NCBI GenBank assembly: GCA_030749225.1
Contig: JASMKO010000072.1
Location: forward strand, 1-62,625
DNA from: Verrucomicrobiota bacterium
Lineage (GTDB): Bacteria; Verrucomicrobiota; Verrucomicrobiia; Limisphaerales; UBA1096
DNA length: 62,625 nt
Direction: 5' to 3'
In this document: positions 8,373 to 16,324 of the stretch, one piece after another
Layout of the letters: every line of letters begins with the position of its first letter
Numbering within the stretch: position 1 is the stretch's first letter
The notes under the pieces: model-generated
What the model was told of the DNA's origin: nothing
Seen by the model: the letters and a program-made list of their open reading frames with translations, nothing else
Database searches by the model: none
Made by a program: the position numbers and the translations under genes

Positions 8373-9083
8373 TCACATCTTTGCAGTATGGCCCATGAGA
8401 TATTGATTTGCCTTAAACTCAGAATCTAGTTTTAAATCAGAATATGATAATAAATTGATTTGTTTTGCTACTTGATCTTCCCAGGAAAGGGCGGCGCTAA
8501 AATTTGGGTCAATGTCGAGGTCAATCACTATCCGGTCATTCCATAGAATTGAGTTTTGTTTTTTTTGCAACCCAGTACCTTTAGCTTTCACCACAGACTC
8601 GGTTCGGGTCCACAATCGAAAAAACTCTTTTAACGCCGTGATATTCGGTAATTTGACCAACCTCTCCACATCGTTCCGGTGAAAGAATTCGCTAGCCATA
8701 AGTTGCCAATTTTTGATGACGCGGTGACGTTCAACATCAATACCAGTTGGACTTCTTGAGGTGGCTAACAATGCCAAGCCGGATGTATGGGTAAGATTAA
8801 AATGCAAATCTGTATTGCATGGCTTAGAAATTGAAGGCTTACCAAAAAAATTGCTCTGAAATACTATCGATTGAGGAGTTTGCCCAATGTAACTACTAAG
8901 GATGTTTCTTTTTGCAAGGTGTGCATGGCAGTACGCTAGACGATCGCTTCGACGCTGAAATTTGTTTGCCTTGATCTGTTCGGATTGGGAAAGTTCATCA
9001 ACATTTGGAAAGGCAGTATCCGATTGGCCGAGCGGTATTCTCCATACGTGTATCTCATCGCTTTTGAGTTCTAATAAACCCAT
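8373..9083 (-). CDS. Sfp-type 4'-phosphopantetheinyl transferase
   Basis: A 236-residue enzyme that converts apo-carrier protein to the holo form using CoA. Family motifs are all present: GKP at 81-83, FNLTHT at 95-100, GIDVER at 114-119 (Mg2+-binding Asp and Glu), and WTRTESVVKAKGTGL at 158-172, matching the W(T/S)xxES..K..G.GL signature. Length is normal for the Sfp/HetI class. The gene is visibly more AT-rich than the ligase-reductase, so the island genes may have different origins. Its evident partner is the carrier domain (Ser620) of the protein at 4659-7916, on the same strand. ATG at 9083 is the only sensible start. Confidence 0.9.
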   Translation of the reverse strand: MGLLELKSDEIHVWRIPLGQSDTAFPNVDELSQSEQIKANKFQRRSDRLAYCHAHLAKRNILSSYIGQTPQSIVFQSNFFGKPSISKPCNTDLHFNLTHTSGLALLATSRSPTGIDVERHRVIKNWQLMASEFFHRNDVERLVKLPNITALKEFFRLWTRTESVVKAKGTGLQKKQNSILWNDRIVIDLDIDPNFSAALSWEDQVAKQINLLSYSDLKLDSEFKANQYLMGHTAKM

Positions 9084-9319
9084 AAATTTTAGTCAAACGT
9101 GTTGAGGCAATTTGGTCAAGCTTCGGGTTTCATTAAAGTCGTAGCATCGTTGATCTGCCGCCAAGGTTTAATAGATGAGTAATCATAAAAAATAATTATT
9201 TTCTCCACGATAGAAATTGTCTTTGCCGCTGTTATTTCTGTTTAACTTATCGCCTCAATGAACGATCTTCCGATCCTCTTGGCAGGCACCCTTCAGTATT
9301 TGATTTCAGACAATTCTAG

Positions 9320-9619
9320 ACTAACGAAAGCTTTGGCGGAGACTTTCAGAACACAGGACGCTTGATGGTCAAGCAGGTTAATGCGGACTCGTTCAGGGCC
9401 GAATTGAGGGTCACGGAAGCCAGCGGGAGCGGCATGACGATCCAAGTGACGGAGAATGCGTTTGAGACGTACAAGCTGCAATACTCAAACAACCTGAAGA
9501 CCTGGAAGGCGGTGCCTGACCTGCAGAGTATCCAGGCCGACTTCCGAGGCAAGGCCGACATCAAGAGGATGATAAAGGCCGGGTCAGTCCAAATCTTCTA
9601 CCGTCTTCTAAACGAGTAA
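9320..9619 (+). pseudogene. C-terminal fragment of a large exported protein
   Basis: An open frame after a TAG at 9317-9319 gives ~100 residues, with an ATG only at 9365 and no signal peptide. The end (YKLQYSNNLKTWKAVPDL ... FYRLLNE) resembles the C-terminal beta-rich domain of Verrucomicrobial exported proteins, including the ends of the two lamin-tail proteins at 28435-39598 (YSLQFSQ ... FIRLVTP). I read it as the tail of a destroyed surface-protein gene carried into or caught in the island. A short real gene from 9365 cannot be excluded. Confidence 0.4.
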
Positions 9620-9891
9620 ATCCATTGATGTCATCAAACCGAGTCAAAATGGTCGAGTGACCTCCTCCGCAAACACAGTGGCAAGACGGAGGAAGAATTG
9701 AAAGTTGAAGGGAAATGAAACGATGTGTTTCATCCCCGGCTTTTTGCGGGACCAAGCCCTCGCTTTCAAAGCCATTCACCACCTTGACCCGCGCTCCTCA
9801 GTCGCCTAGAATCTGCCCTTCAGAAGCCCTCCATAGTTGAATCGACTGTGTTGTTTAAGGCTCTTGACCCATAGACCAAATAAATAAAGAA

Positions 9892-10266
9892 ATGAAAGAC
9901 CGATTGTCTAAGCTAAGTGTTTTGTTTGTCAGCTACAAATATGATCTGAGAGAAGACAACGATTTAATTGAACTCAGCAAAGATGAAGACATGCTGAAAA
10001 TCTGGAGCACGATTCCTGGTTTGGGGGTCAAGTTTGCATTAGCGAATCCTGAGGAAAATGAATACGGTGGAGTTTACCTATTTGAAGATGCTGCTGCATT
10101 GGAGGCGTTCCTTGCTTCTCCTCTTCTCAAAGAGTGGGCTGAGCATCCCGACGTTAGTGAGCTTAAGTTTAAGAAATACCAAGTCTTGCCAGATTTTACT
10201 CAGAAGACAATTAAACCAAATTATCTCAGTGGGGATTTCATTAACGATCTAGCACCAAAAAATTAA
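9892..10266 (+). CDS. YdhR-like dimeric alpha-beta barrel protein
   Basis: A 124-residue protein. Its central part (PGLGVKFALANPEENEYGGV then YLFEDAAALEAFLASPLLKEW) matches the pattern of YdhR-type putative monooxygenases, where a substrate-binding ferredoxin-like fold follows a PGxxxK...GGxYLF core. It has no signal peptide. It is the only intact island gene on the plus strand and sits ~94 bp before the right direct repeat. The role is unknown; members of this fold bind small hydrophobic compounds, so handling of a lipid or quinone-like molecule is possible but unproven. Confidence 0.6.
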   Translation: MKDRLSKLSVLFVSYKYDLREDNDLIELSKDEDMLKIWSTIPGLGVKFALANPEENEYGGVYLFEDAAALEAFLASPLLKEWAEHPDVSELKFKKYQVLPDFTQKTIKPNYLSGDFINDLAPKN

Positions 10267-10359
10267 TTTGCGCCTACTTTTGGTTTCTCCAAACCAAGAC
10301 TATCAGTTAATTGCTCGTTGCCGTTGATGATGCATCTCTGCATCTCCCTTTTGCACAAT

Positions 10360-10632
10360 AATTCCCCAAGCCCAAATCCATTATTGATGAATTGAGCGCG
10401 TGGAGTTGGGAAGCCCCCCGCCGGATGCCATTCATCGACTTGAATTTATGGCAAATTAAGAGAAGATTGCTTCAGGTGATTTTGGTGCCTTTTTTTGTGC
10501 CTTTTATTTGGACAAATCAACCTCATTTCGTGGTTGCTTTAGCCCAAAAAGCCTAATGAATTGGTAGACGCGCATGATTCAGGTTCATGTCCCAGCAATG
10601 GGGTGCAAGTTCAACTCTTGCTGCGGTCACCA
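10360..10632. repeat. Right long direct repeat of the island (copy B)
   Basis: The second copy of the ~273-bp repeat seen at 909-1182, same orientation, 9450 bp apart after the C-run difference. It ends in CACCA at 10628-10632, one base before the stop codon of the leftward gene at 10633. The insertion therefore sits directly against the end of the four-gene operon and leaves no room for that operon's terminator before the repeat. Confidence 0.85.
10561..10632 (+). tRNA. tRNA-Leu(CAG) 3' fragment, right copy (att-like)
   Basis: Same tRNA-Leu-like fragment as at 1111-1182: D-loop TTGGTAGACGCG, anticodon arm CATGA-TTCAGGT-TCATG, variable arm, perfect T-arm, acceptor 3' strand TGCGGTC and A-CCA. 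Again the 5' acceptor strand (GACCGCA expected) and 5' D-stem are absent. The acceptor strand differs from the left copy at two positions, so the two fragments derive from different tRNA versions or have drifted. Confidence 0.75.
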
Positions 10633-13536
10633 TTACTTCGGCAGGAGCGCGAAGTAATGTTTGGAAGTTTTGTCTGTCTTGGCCTGTTGAGTGGCGACTT
10701 TATTTGCGAAGGTTTTTTCTTCTTCCGAAACTTTTTGGTGTTTGTTGGCCGCTGACTTGACGGTTTCTGTCTTTGATTGGATCTCCGCTTCAAGTTTTTG
10801 CGGGAGCAGTTTCAGTTGATCCAAATTTTTTTGGATCGTGGCCGCGGCGGTCGTGGCCGCGGCGGTCGTTTTTTGCTGGGCAGTCAGCCGGGACTGGACG
10901 GACTCGATGTCCTTGCTGAGCAGGGTGACGGTTTCATTTAGCAGATCGGCGGCCTTGGCCAAGTTGGGGTTGCCTGGGTCGGTAGCGGCGAGTTCGGCAC
11001 TCTCCCTAGCTGTAGTTTTCATCTTTGAACGAAATGCCTCCCTGTTGGCGATTAGTTGGCCAAGTGCATCGAGTTTCTCGTTTTCCCGGCCAAGCGCATC
11101 GAGTTGACTTTGCAGTTTATTGGTGGTGGCTTTCGTCTGCGCCGGCACGTTGTCGAGTTGTTGCTGCGCCTGGGCGAGGGCGGTTTGCGCCTGGTTTAAC
11201 TCCGCCTTGGTCTCGGCGGTTGCGTTGGTGTAGTCCTTCAACTCGGTTTGCAGCTTTTGAAGTGCGACTTTTTCGCCAAGACGGCGGACGTTGATTTGCG
11301 CAGCTTGCCACTTGGCAACTTGGCGCGTTGCGTTGTCGTGCGCCATGCTGGCCTGCTCAAGTTTTGTTCGCAGTTCCTTCTCCTTTTTCTTCAGCGTGTC
11401 AACAGATGTCTTGGCGGCGGCGGCCTCTTTGTTGGCTTTCATAAATGCCGCTGTCGCGGATTGGAGGTTTTTTTGTGCCGTATCGATCTGGCTGCTGCGT
11501 TCTTTGAATTGTTGCTTGGCAGTTTTCTGTGCCGCGAGTGCTAAGGTGATCTCTGTTGCAGCCTGTTCGAGTTTCGTGTTTCCGGTAGCAATTTTTTCCG
11601 GGAGGGTTTTTGTCTGTGCGAGGGCGTTTTCGTGTTCCACCTTGGCAGCTTCGAGCGCAGTGGTCATGGCCTGTGCGGCTGCCGCAGCTTTTAGGGCTGC
11701 GGCTCTGAGCGAATCGACGGTCCCGTCTTGTTTGGCTTTTTTGACGGTTTGTTTTTCGACTTCTCGGAGCGAGGCGAGTTGTTGTGTCAGAAAATCAACC
11801 TGTTCCATCAAACCCGGCAGTTGGTTTGTAGCCTTGGCCAACTCGGCGGCGTTGGCGTCCTGCTCGCTGAGAAGTCGAGTTTGGATTTCGTTCTGTTTGG
11901 CGACATTGGCCTTGGCTGTGGCCAAGCCGGTTTGCGCTTGAGCAAGCGCTGCCTGGGCGGTGACGAGTTGTTTTTCAGCGCGCTGCTTCGTCGAGGAACT
12001 GTCCCTGGCAGCAGTTTGGTGTTTTTTCTGGGCGTCCCCGGCGGCGGTGACCTTGGCTCTGGCTTGTGCATGGACTTGAGCAGCCTGTTGACGGGTGGCC
12101 TCAGTGGCCTTGGTCAAGCGCTTGGTTGCCTCGAGACGCTTGGCAAGGGTCGGCGGGTTGGCAGAGAGTTCGCCGAGCGGCTTGCCGCTAGCGGCGTCCC
12201 AGGCGGTAACGTTTCCATTCCATTCGCCGACGAAGATGCGCTTATTTTCGTGGCTAAACACGGCCTCGAGTGGGATGCTCTTGAAGCCCTTGATCGTCCG
12301 TTTTTGTTTGCCATTCTGGTCCCAAATCTTGACCTGTCGGTCGCGGCCGGCGGTGACGAGGTCGCCGTTGTGGCTGAACTGTACGGAGAGAGTGCCGCCG
12401 CCATGGGCAGTCCAGCTCTTGACCTGTTTTCCATTGAACATTTCCCAGAGTCGAACCGAGCCGTCCTCGCTGGCGGAGGCGAGCACGTTGGAGTCGAGCC
12501 GCCAGCTCAGCCGCGTGATGTCATCCCGATGGTCGTCGAGTGTGTAAAAGAGGTTGCCGGTGAAAGACTCCCAGACGTAAAGGCCGCCGTTGCGATCCCC
12601 GCTGGCCAGCAGCACGGTGTCGGGTGAGAAGGCGAGGGCCATCACCCAGTCGGAATGTTTCTTGATGTTGAAGAGTGGCTCGCTCGTGGGCAACTCGAAC
12701 ATCTTGACCCGCTTGCCCGGGCCGCCGAGCGCGACCGTGGTGAGGTCGGCCATCATGTCTGCGGCGAGCACGGTGTCGTACTCACTGCCCAGCGACATGC
12801 GTTGCCGGCCGGTTCGGATGTCCCATGCGACCATGCCGCCGGTCTTGCCGCCACGCCCGCCACCAGCGATGAGCAGTTGGCCGTTGCGGCTGAAAGTGAG
12901 CGACTCAATGAAGCCGTGCTCAAACGGCAGCACGCCGAGCAGTTCGAGCGTCCCGGTGTGGTAGAGCAGCGCTTGTTTTTGCCCTGCGACCGCGATGATG
13001 GGCGCCCACGGATTTGCGGCGAGCGCTGGGGTGCCACCTGCACGTTCGGTGCTGACAATCGGTTCCAGCAGCAGATGCTCCGGCAACGGCAACGGCCCTT
13101 CCGGCTTGCCACTGGTGACGGCGACAAACCCAAGGTCGAATGCCGGTTTTTTCTTTTTTTTCGCGGTGCTGGATTTGGTTTCAAGCAGGCCGCCCGCGAT
13201 CCATTTGGCCACGAGGGCGACTTGGGCGTCGGGGAGCTTGTCCTTCCTGTGGGGCATGAACGGCTCCTCCCGGTGGGCGACGAGCTTGTACAGGAGGCTG
13301 CCACCGGGGTTGCCGGCCTCAGCCGAAGCACCGCTGCTGCCGCCCTTCAGCGTGTTGGCGTAGCTCGAAAGGTCGAGACCGCCCTTGGCCTTGTCGGCGT
13401 TGTGGCAGGAGTTACAGCTGTTCTCGAACAGCGGATGGATGTGGTCCTGATATGTGATTTTCTCCTGCGCTTGGCCAAGCGGATCGATACAAAGCCAGAC
13501 GGCGAGTAATAGTGGAATGACTTTTTTGTTTCTCAC
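10633..13536 (-). CDS. Exported cytochrome-c/WD40/coiled-coil protein
   Basis: A 967-residue protein starting from GTG at 13536, two bases after the stop of the upstream gene. A longer frame exists back to 13671, but it overlaps that gene and hides the signal peptide (VRNKKVIPLLLAVWLCI, cut near LGQA-Q). Next comes a PSCyt1-type heme domain with CNSCH and the MPHRKDKLPD segment. Residues ~150-460 hold WD40 repeats (LASASEDGSVRLWEMFNG, LVTAGRDRQVKIWDQ). The remaining half is a long Ala/Lys/Gln-rich coiled coil. It is the last gene of a four-gene operon with PSD1, PPC and DUF1501 proteins, so it probably acts with them outside the inner membrane. Its C-terminus touches the island repeat. Confidence 0.88.
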   Translation of the reverse strand: MRNKKVIPLLLAVWLCIDPLGQAQEKITYQDHIHPLFENSCNSCHNADKAKGGLDLSSYANTLKGGSSGASAEAGNPGGSLLYKLVAHREEPFMPHRKDKLPDAQVALVAKWIAGGLLETKSSTAKKKKKPAFDLGFVAVTSGKPEGPLPLPEHLLLEPIVSTERAGGTPALAANPWAPIIAVAGQKQALLYHTGTLELLGVLPFEHGFIESLTFSRNGQLLIAGGGRGGKTGGMVAWDIRTGRQRMSLGSEYDTVLAADMMADLTTVALGGPGKRVKMFELPTSEPLFNIKKHSDWVMALAFSPDTVLLASGDRNGGLYVWESFTGNLFYTLDDHRDDITRLSWRLDSNVLASASEDGSVRLWEMFNGKQVKSWTAHGGGTLSVQFSHNGDLVTAGRDRQVKIWDQNGKQKRTIKGFKSIPLEAVFSHENKRIFVGEWNGNVTAWDAASGKPLGELSANPPTLAKRLEATKRLTKATEATRQQAAQVHAQARAKVTAAGDAQKKHQTAARDSSSTKQRAEKQLVTAQAALAQAQTGLATAKANVAKQNEIQTRLLSEQDANAAELAKATNQLPGLMEQVDFLTQQLASLREVEKQTVKKAKQDGTVDSLRAAALKAAAAAQAMTTALEAAKVEHENALAQTKTLPEKIATGNTKLEQAATEITLALAAQKTAKQQFKERSSQIDTAQKNLQSATAAFMKANKEAAAAKTSVDTLKKKEKELRTKLEQASMAHDNATRQVAKWQAAQINVRRLGEKVALQKLQTELKDYTNATAETKAELNQAQTALAQAQQQLDNVPAQTKATTNKLQSQLDALGRENEKLDALGQLIANREAFRSKMKTTARESAELAATDPGNPNLAKAADLLNETVTLLSKDIESVQSRLTAQQKTTAAATTAAATIQKNLDQLKLLPQKLEAEIQSKTETVKSAANKHQKVSEEEKTFANKVATQQAKTDKTSKHYFALLPK
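13468..13481. repeat. Palindrome CGCTTGGCCAAGCG
   Basis: Full 14-base form of the iterated palindrome, inside the WD40 protein gene and read there as Leu-Gly-Gln-Ala at the signal peptide end. Confidence 0.9.
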
Positions 13537-13538
13537 TG

Positions 13539-16322
13539 TCAATGGGTGAAGATGAATTCCTTCGAGTTGAGCAGCGCCCAGAAGACGTCGTCCATGACGG
13601 CCTGTTTGTCCGGTTCCTTCTCGAACTGGCCAAGGATGGAGGTTTGCTCTTCGGCAGAGGGAGGGCGGCATAGGGTTCGGAGGTAGAGCTGTCGGAGCAC
13701 CTCGGCGGGCGGGTGTTTCTTTAGCAGTTGGCCGGTGAGGCCGCCGCTTTGGATCCGGGACTGGACGATATCGCCGTTGATGAGGTGCAGCGCCTGCGAG
13801 AGGCTGGGCTCCATTTTCACCTCGCAGGAGCAGACCGTCTCGCGCTTGGCTCGCCCGAAGGTGGTAAGGAAATAATTCCCGACGTTGCCGTCGGCGATCT
13901 GCACCGCACGTGCGCCCAATGGCAGTCCCTTGAACTTGTTCTTGGTTTGCGTGACCTGCGTGATGACATCGAGCAGTACCTCCGCCCGGAGTCGGCGGAT
14001 TCGCCCGTGCGCGAAGTTGCGCGTGTCCGCGGCGTTGGACTCGTTGGAGCGGGTGGTGAGCTGGTACGTACGAGAGGTGCAGATGTCGTAAACGAGCCGC
14101 TTGAAGTCGTAGTTGTATTCCGTGAAGCGACTGGCCAAGGCATTGAGCAGTTCCGGGTTGGAGGCGGGATTGCTGACGCGGACATCGTCCACCGGCTCAA
14201 TAATGCCAATGCCAAAGAAGTGCGCCCAGATGATGTTGGCGAGGTTCGGGGCAAAGTACGGGTTGTTCGCAGAGGCAAGCCACTTGGCCAGGACGGCGCG
14301 GCGATCCTGTGCGCGCGTAATCTCCGGCACCGCACCGCCAAGAAACTTGGGCGTCATGGTACGGCCGCCGACCGGGTGTTTCACATCGCCGCTGCGCCGA
14401 TTGAACACAATCACCTCGCGCGGATCCTCCGCGTTCTTGCGTCCGATTTGCGAGAAGAACGACGCGAACGAGTAGTAATCATCCATCGTCCAGCGATCGA
14501 AAGGGTGGTTGTGACACTGGGCGCACTGGATGCGCATACCCATGAATACTTGCGCGACGTTCTCGGTGACCTTCAGCGTGTCGCGTTCAATCTGGTAGAA
14601 ATTCGTCGCCGGCGTCTTGAATGTCCCGCCGGTGGAGGAGAGCAGTTCCTGCACGATCCGGTCAAACGGCATGTTGTTGGCAATGCGATCCTTGAGCCAG
14701 TTGTGGTACAGCAACGTAGCCTTGTAACTGACCTGGTTGTTTTGTTGTGTGCGAATCTGGAGCAACTCCGCCCATTTCATCACCCACATCTCGGTGAACT
14801 CTTTCCGGTCGAGCAGCGACTGGACGAGCTTGTTGCGTTTCTCCGGGTCGGTTTCAGCGAGGAAGTTGGCCAACTCGTCCGGCTCCGGTAGCAGGCCGGT
14901 GATATCCAGAAAACTACGCCGCGCAAAAGCCTCGTCGGTGCACAGTTCAGAAGGAGTCATGCGCAACTTGTGCAATTTGTCGCACACCAGTTCGTCGATG
15001 TAGTTGTTCACCGCCAGCTTGGGCCGCTCGTAGTTCACCCCCTTCGGGATGACGACGACCTGGCTGCCGACAGTGAACGTCGCGAAGCGCGCCATGACAA
15101 ACGCTTCCCCGCGGTTCTTCGCGGTGACCAAGCCGTAAGGGGAGATGGTTGCGCTGTTGTCGTTATTGCTCTGGAACAGGGCAAGCGGGGTGACGTCGCG
15201 ATCCGTGCCGTCAGAGTACCTTGCGATGACGGCCATCTGCTGTGCCGCGCCGTCTCCCTCGAGCAACAGCTTGGGAGGCAGGATCTCGATGCCAATCGGC
15301 TTGGCGACATCCTTGGTGTCGTTGGGTGCGCCTGCTTTGATCCACTTTACGAGCGTGTTGTAATACCGTGAACCGACATCGAATCGTTTACCGCCGGTGT
15401 GCGGCACGGCCTCGACTGATTTCTCGACAATCAGGCTTTCGGAGGGCAGGGCGAGGTTCAGCCGGCGCGTGCTGATCTGCCGCGTGATGCGGTGGTGGTC
15501 GCCGTCCGGATCGTAGCCGAAAATCGAAAGCATGAAGCCGTCCTGACCGCGGGCCGAGCCGTGGCACGAACCGGTATTGCAGCTGGCTCGCATGAAGACC
15601 GGCATCACGTCGAGGCGGAAGCTGACAGGACGCGGCTTGGCGGCGTCCATTACCTTGACCGGCACGATCATCTCTCGGCCGCCAAACGACACGTGCACCT
15701 GAGTTTCCCCGTCCGCACTTGGCTTTAGTTGGGTGCCGTGCAGTTCCGCGATGCCGGGCTTGGACAGACGGAATACCGCGTCGCCTGTGATGTCCCGCGT
15801 TGTGTCGTCCCCGTAGGTTGCCATGGCCACCAGCGTGTGCGAGTCGGCTGCTGTCTCGAGTGTGACCTTGGCAGGGAACACCCCGATTGATTTCAACGGC
15901 TTGGCAGCGAAGCGTTGTTCGCGCTCCAGGTCGGCTGCCGATTTGGCCCGGAGCGTCACGCCGCTTGGCCAGGCGGCCCCGTTGGCAATCCATTGCCGGA
16001 GGGTCTCGACCTGTGCCGGCTTCAGCGGATCGCCCTTGGGCGGCATGATGTCATCGTGGTTAGTCGGGAGCGAAACACGCTCAAGCAACAGGCTTCCAGC
16101 AAGGTCGCTTTTGACAATGGCGGGGCCGGTGTCGCCGCCTTTTTGCGCTTGGGCAAGCGTGTCCAGCCGGAGACCGCCCTTCTGTTTGTCTGAACCGTGG
16201 CACTGGATGCAGTGCAACTCGAGCAGGGGCCGAACCTCGCTGCCAAACTCCACCGCTTGGCCAAGCGACAACAGCGCGGCGGCAAGCCAGCCGAAGGTGA
16301 GGGTCGAGAGGGTCGATTTCAT
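13539..16322 (-). CDS. PSCyt1-DUF1549-DUF1553 (PSD1) cytochrome protein
   Basis: A 927-residue exported protein with signal peptide ending at LSLGQA-V. Residues ~25-100 are a PSCyt1 domain with heme motif CIQCH and IMPPKGDPL. A Big_2-like beta domain follows, then a second cytochrome-like segment with CNTGSCHG, another Ig-like part, PSCyt2/DUF1549 (ARRSFLDITGLLPEPDEL, CAQCHNHPFDRW) and C-terminal DUF1553 (NIIWAHFFGIGIIEPVDD). Such proteins are abundant in Planctomycetes and Verrucomicrobia and occur beside DUF1501 genes; their biochemical role is not established, but heme motifs and export suggest periplasmic redox chemistry. It lies two bases after the PPC protein gene and two bases before the WD40 gene, so translation is probably coupled. 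Confidence 0.93.
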   Translation of the reverse strand: MKSTLSTLTFGWLAAALLSLGQAVEFGSEVRPLLELHCIQCHGSDKQKGGLRLDTLAQAQKGGDTGPAIVKSDLAGSLLLERVSLPTNHDDIMPPKGDPLKPAQVETLRQWIANGAAWPSGVTLRAKSAADLEREQRFAAKPLKSIGVFPAKVTLETAADSHTLVAMATYGDDTTRDITGDAVFRLSKPGIAELHGTQLKPSADGETQVHVSFGGREMIVPVKVMDAAKPRPVSFRLDVMPVFMRASCNTGSCHGSARGQDGFMLSIFGYDPDGDHHRITRQISTRRLNLALPSESLIVEKSVEAVPHTGGKRFDVGSRYYNTLVKWIKAGAPNDTKDVAKPIGIEILPPKLLLEGDGAAQQMAVIARYSDGTDRDVTPLALFQSNNDNSATISPYGLVTAKNRGEAFVMARFATFTVGSQVVVIPKGVNYERPKLAVNNYIDELVCDKLHKLRMTPSELCTDEAFARRSFLDITGLLPEPDELANFLAETDPEKRNKLVQSLLDRKEFTEMWVMKWAELLQIRTQQNNQVSYKATLLYHNWLKDRIANNMPFDRIVQELLSSTGGTFKTPATNFYQIERDTLKVTENVAQVFMGMRIQCAQCHNHPFDRWTMDDYYSFASFFSQIGRKNAEDPREVIVFNRRSGDVKHPVGGRTMTPKFLGGAVPEITRAQDRRAVLAKWLASANNPYFAPNLANIIWAHFFGIGIIEPVDDVRVSNPASNPELLNALASRFTEYNYDFKRLVYDICTSRTYQLTTRSNESNAADTRNFAHGRIRRLRAEVLLDVITQVTQTKNKFKGLPLGARAVQIADGNVGNYFLTTFGRAKRETVCSCEVKMEPSLSQALHLINGDIVQSRIQSGGLTGQLLKKHPPAEVLRQLYLRTLCRPPSAEEQTSILGQFEKEPDKQAVMDDVFWALLNSKEFIFTH
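16254..16267. repeat. Palindrome CGCTTGGCCAAGCG
   Basis: Full 14-base palindrome, read as Leu-Gly-Gln-Ala at the signal peptide end of the PSD1 protein. Confidence 0.9.
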
Positions 16323-16324
16323 GA

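Noticed and set aside
9561-9782. Leftward 73-codon frame before the YdhR-like gene
   Set aside because: No start signal, no family likeness, and it overlaps the exported-protein fragment on the other strand.
13537-13671. Longer N-terminus for the WD40 protein (start at 13671)
   Set aside because: The added 45 residues overlap the end of the PSD1 gene and would bury the signal peptide; GTG 13536 fits better.
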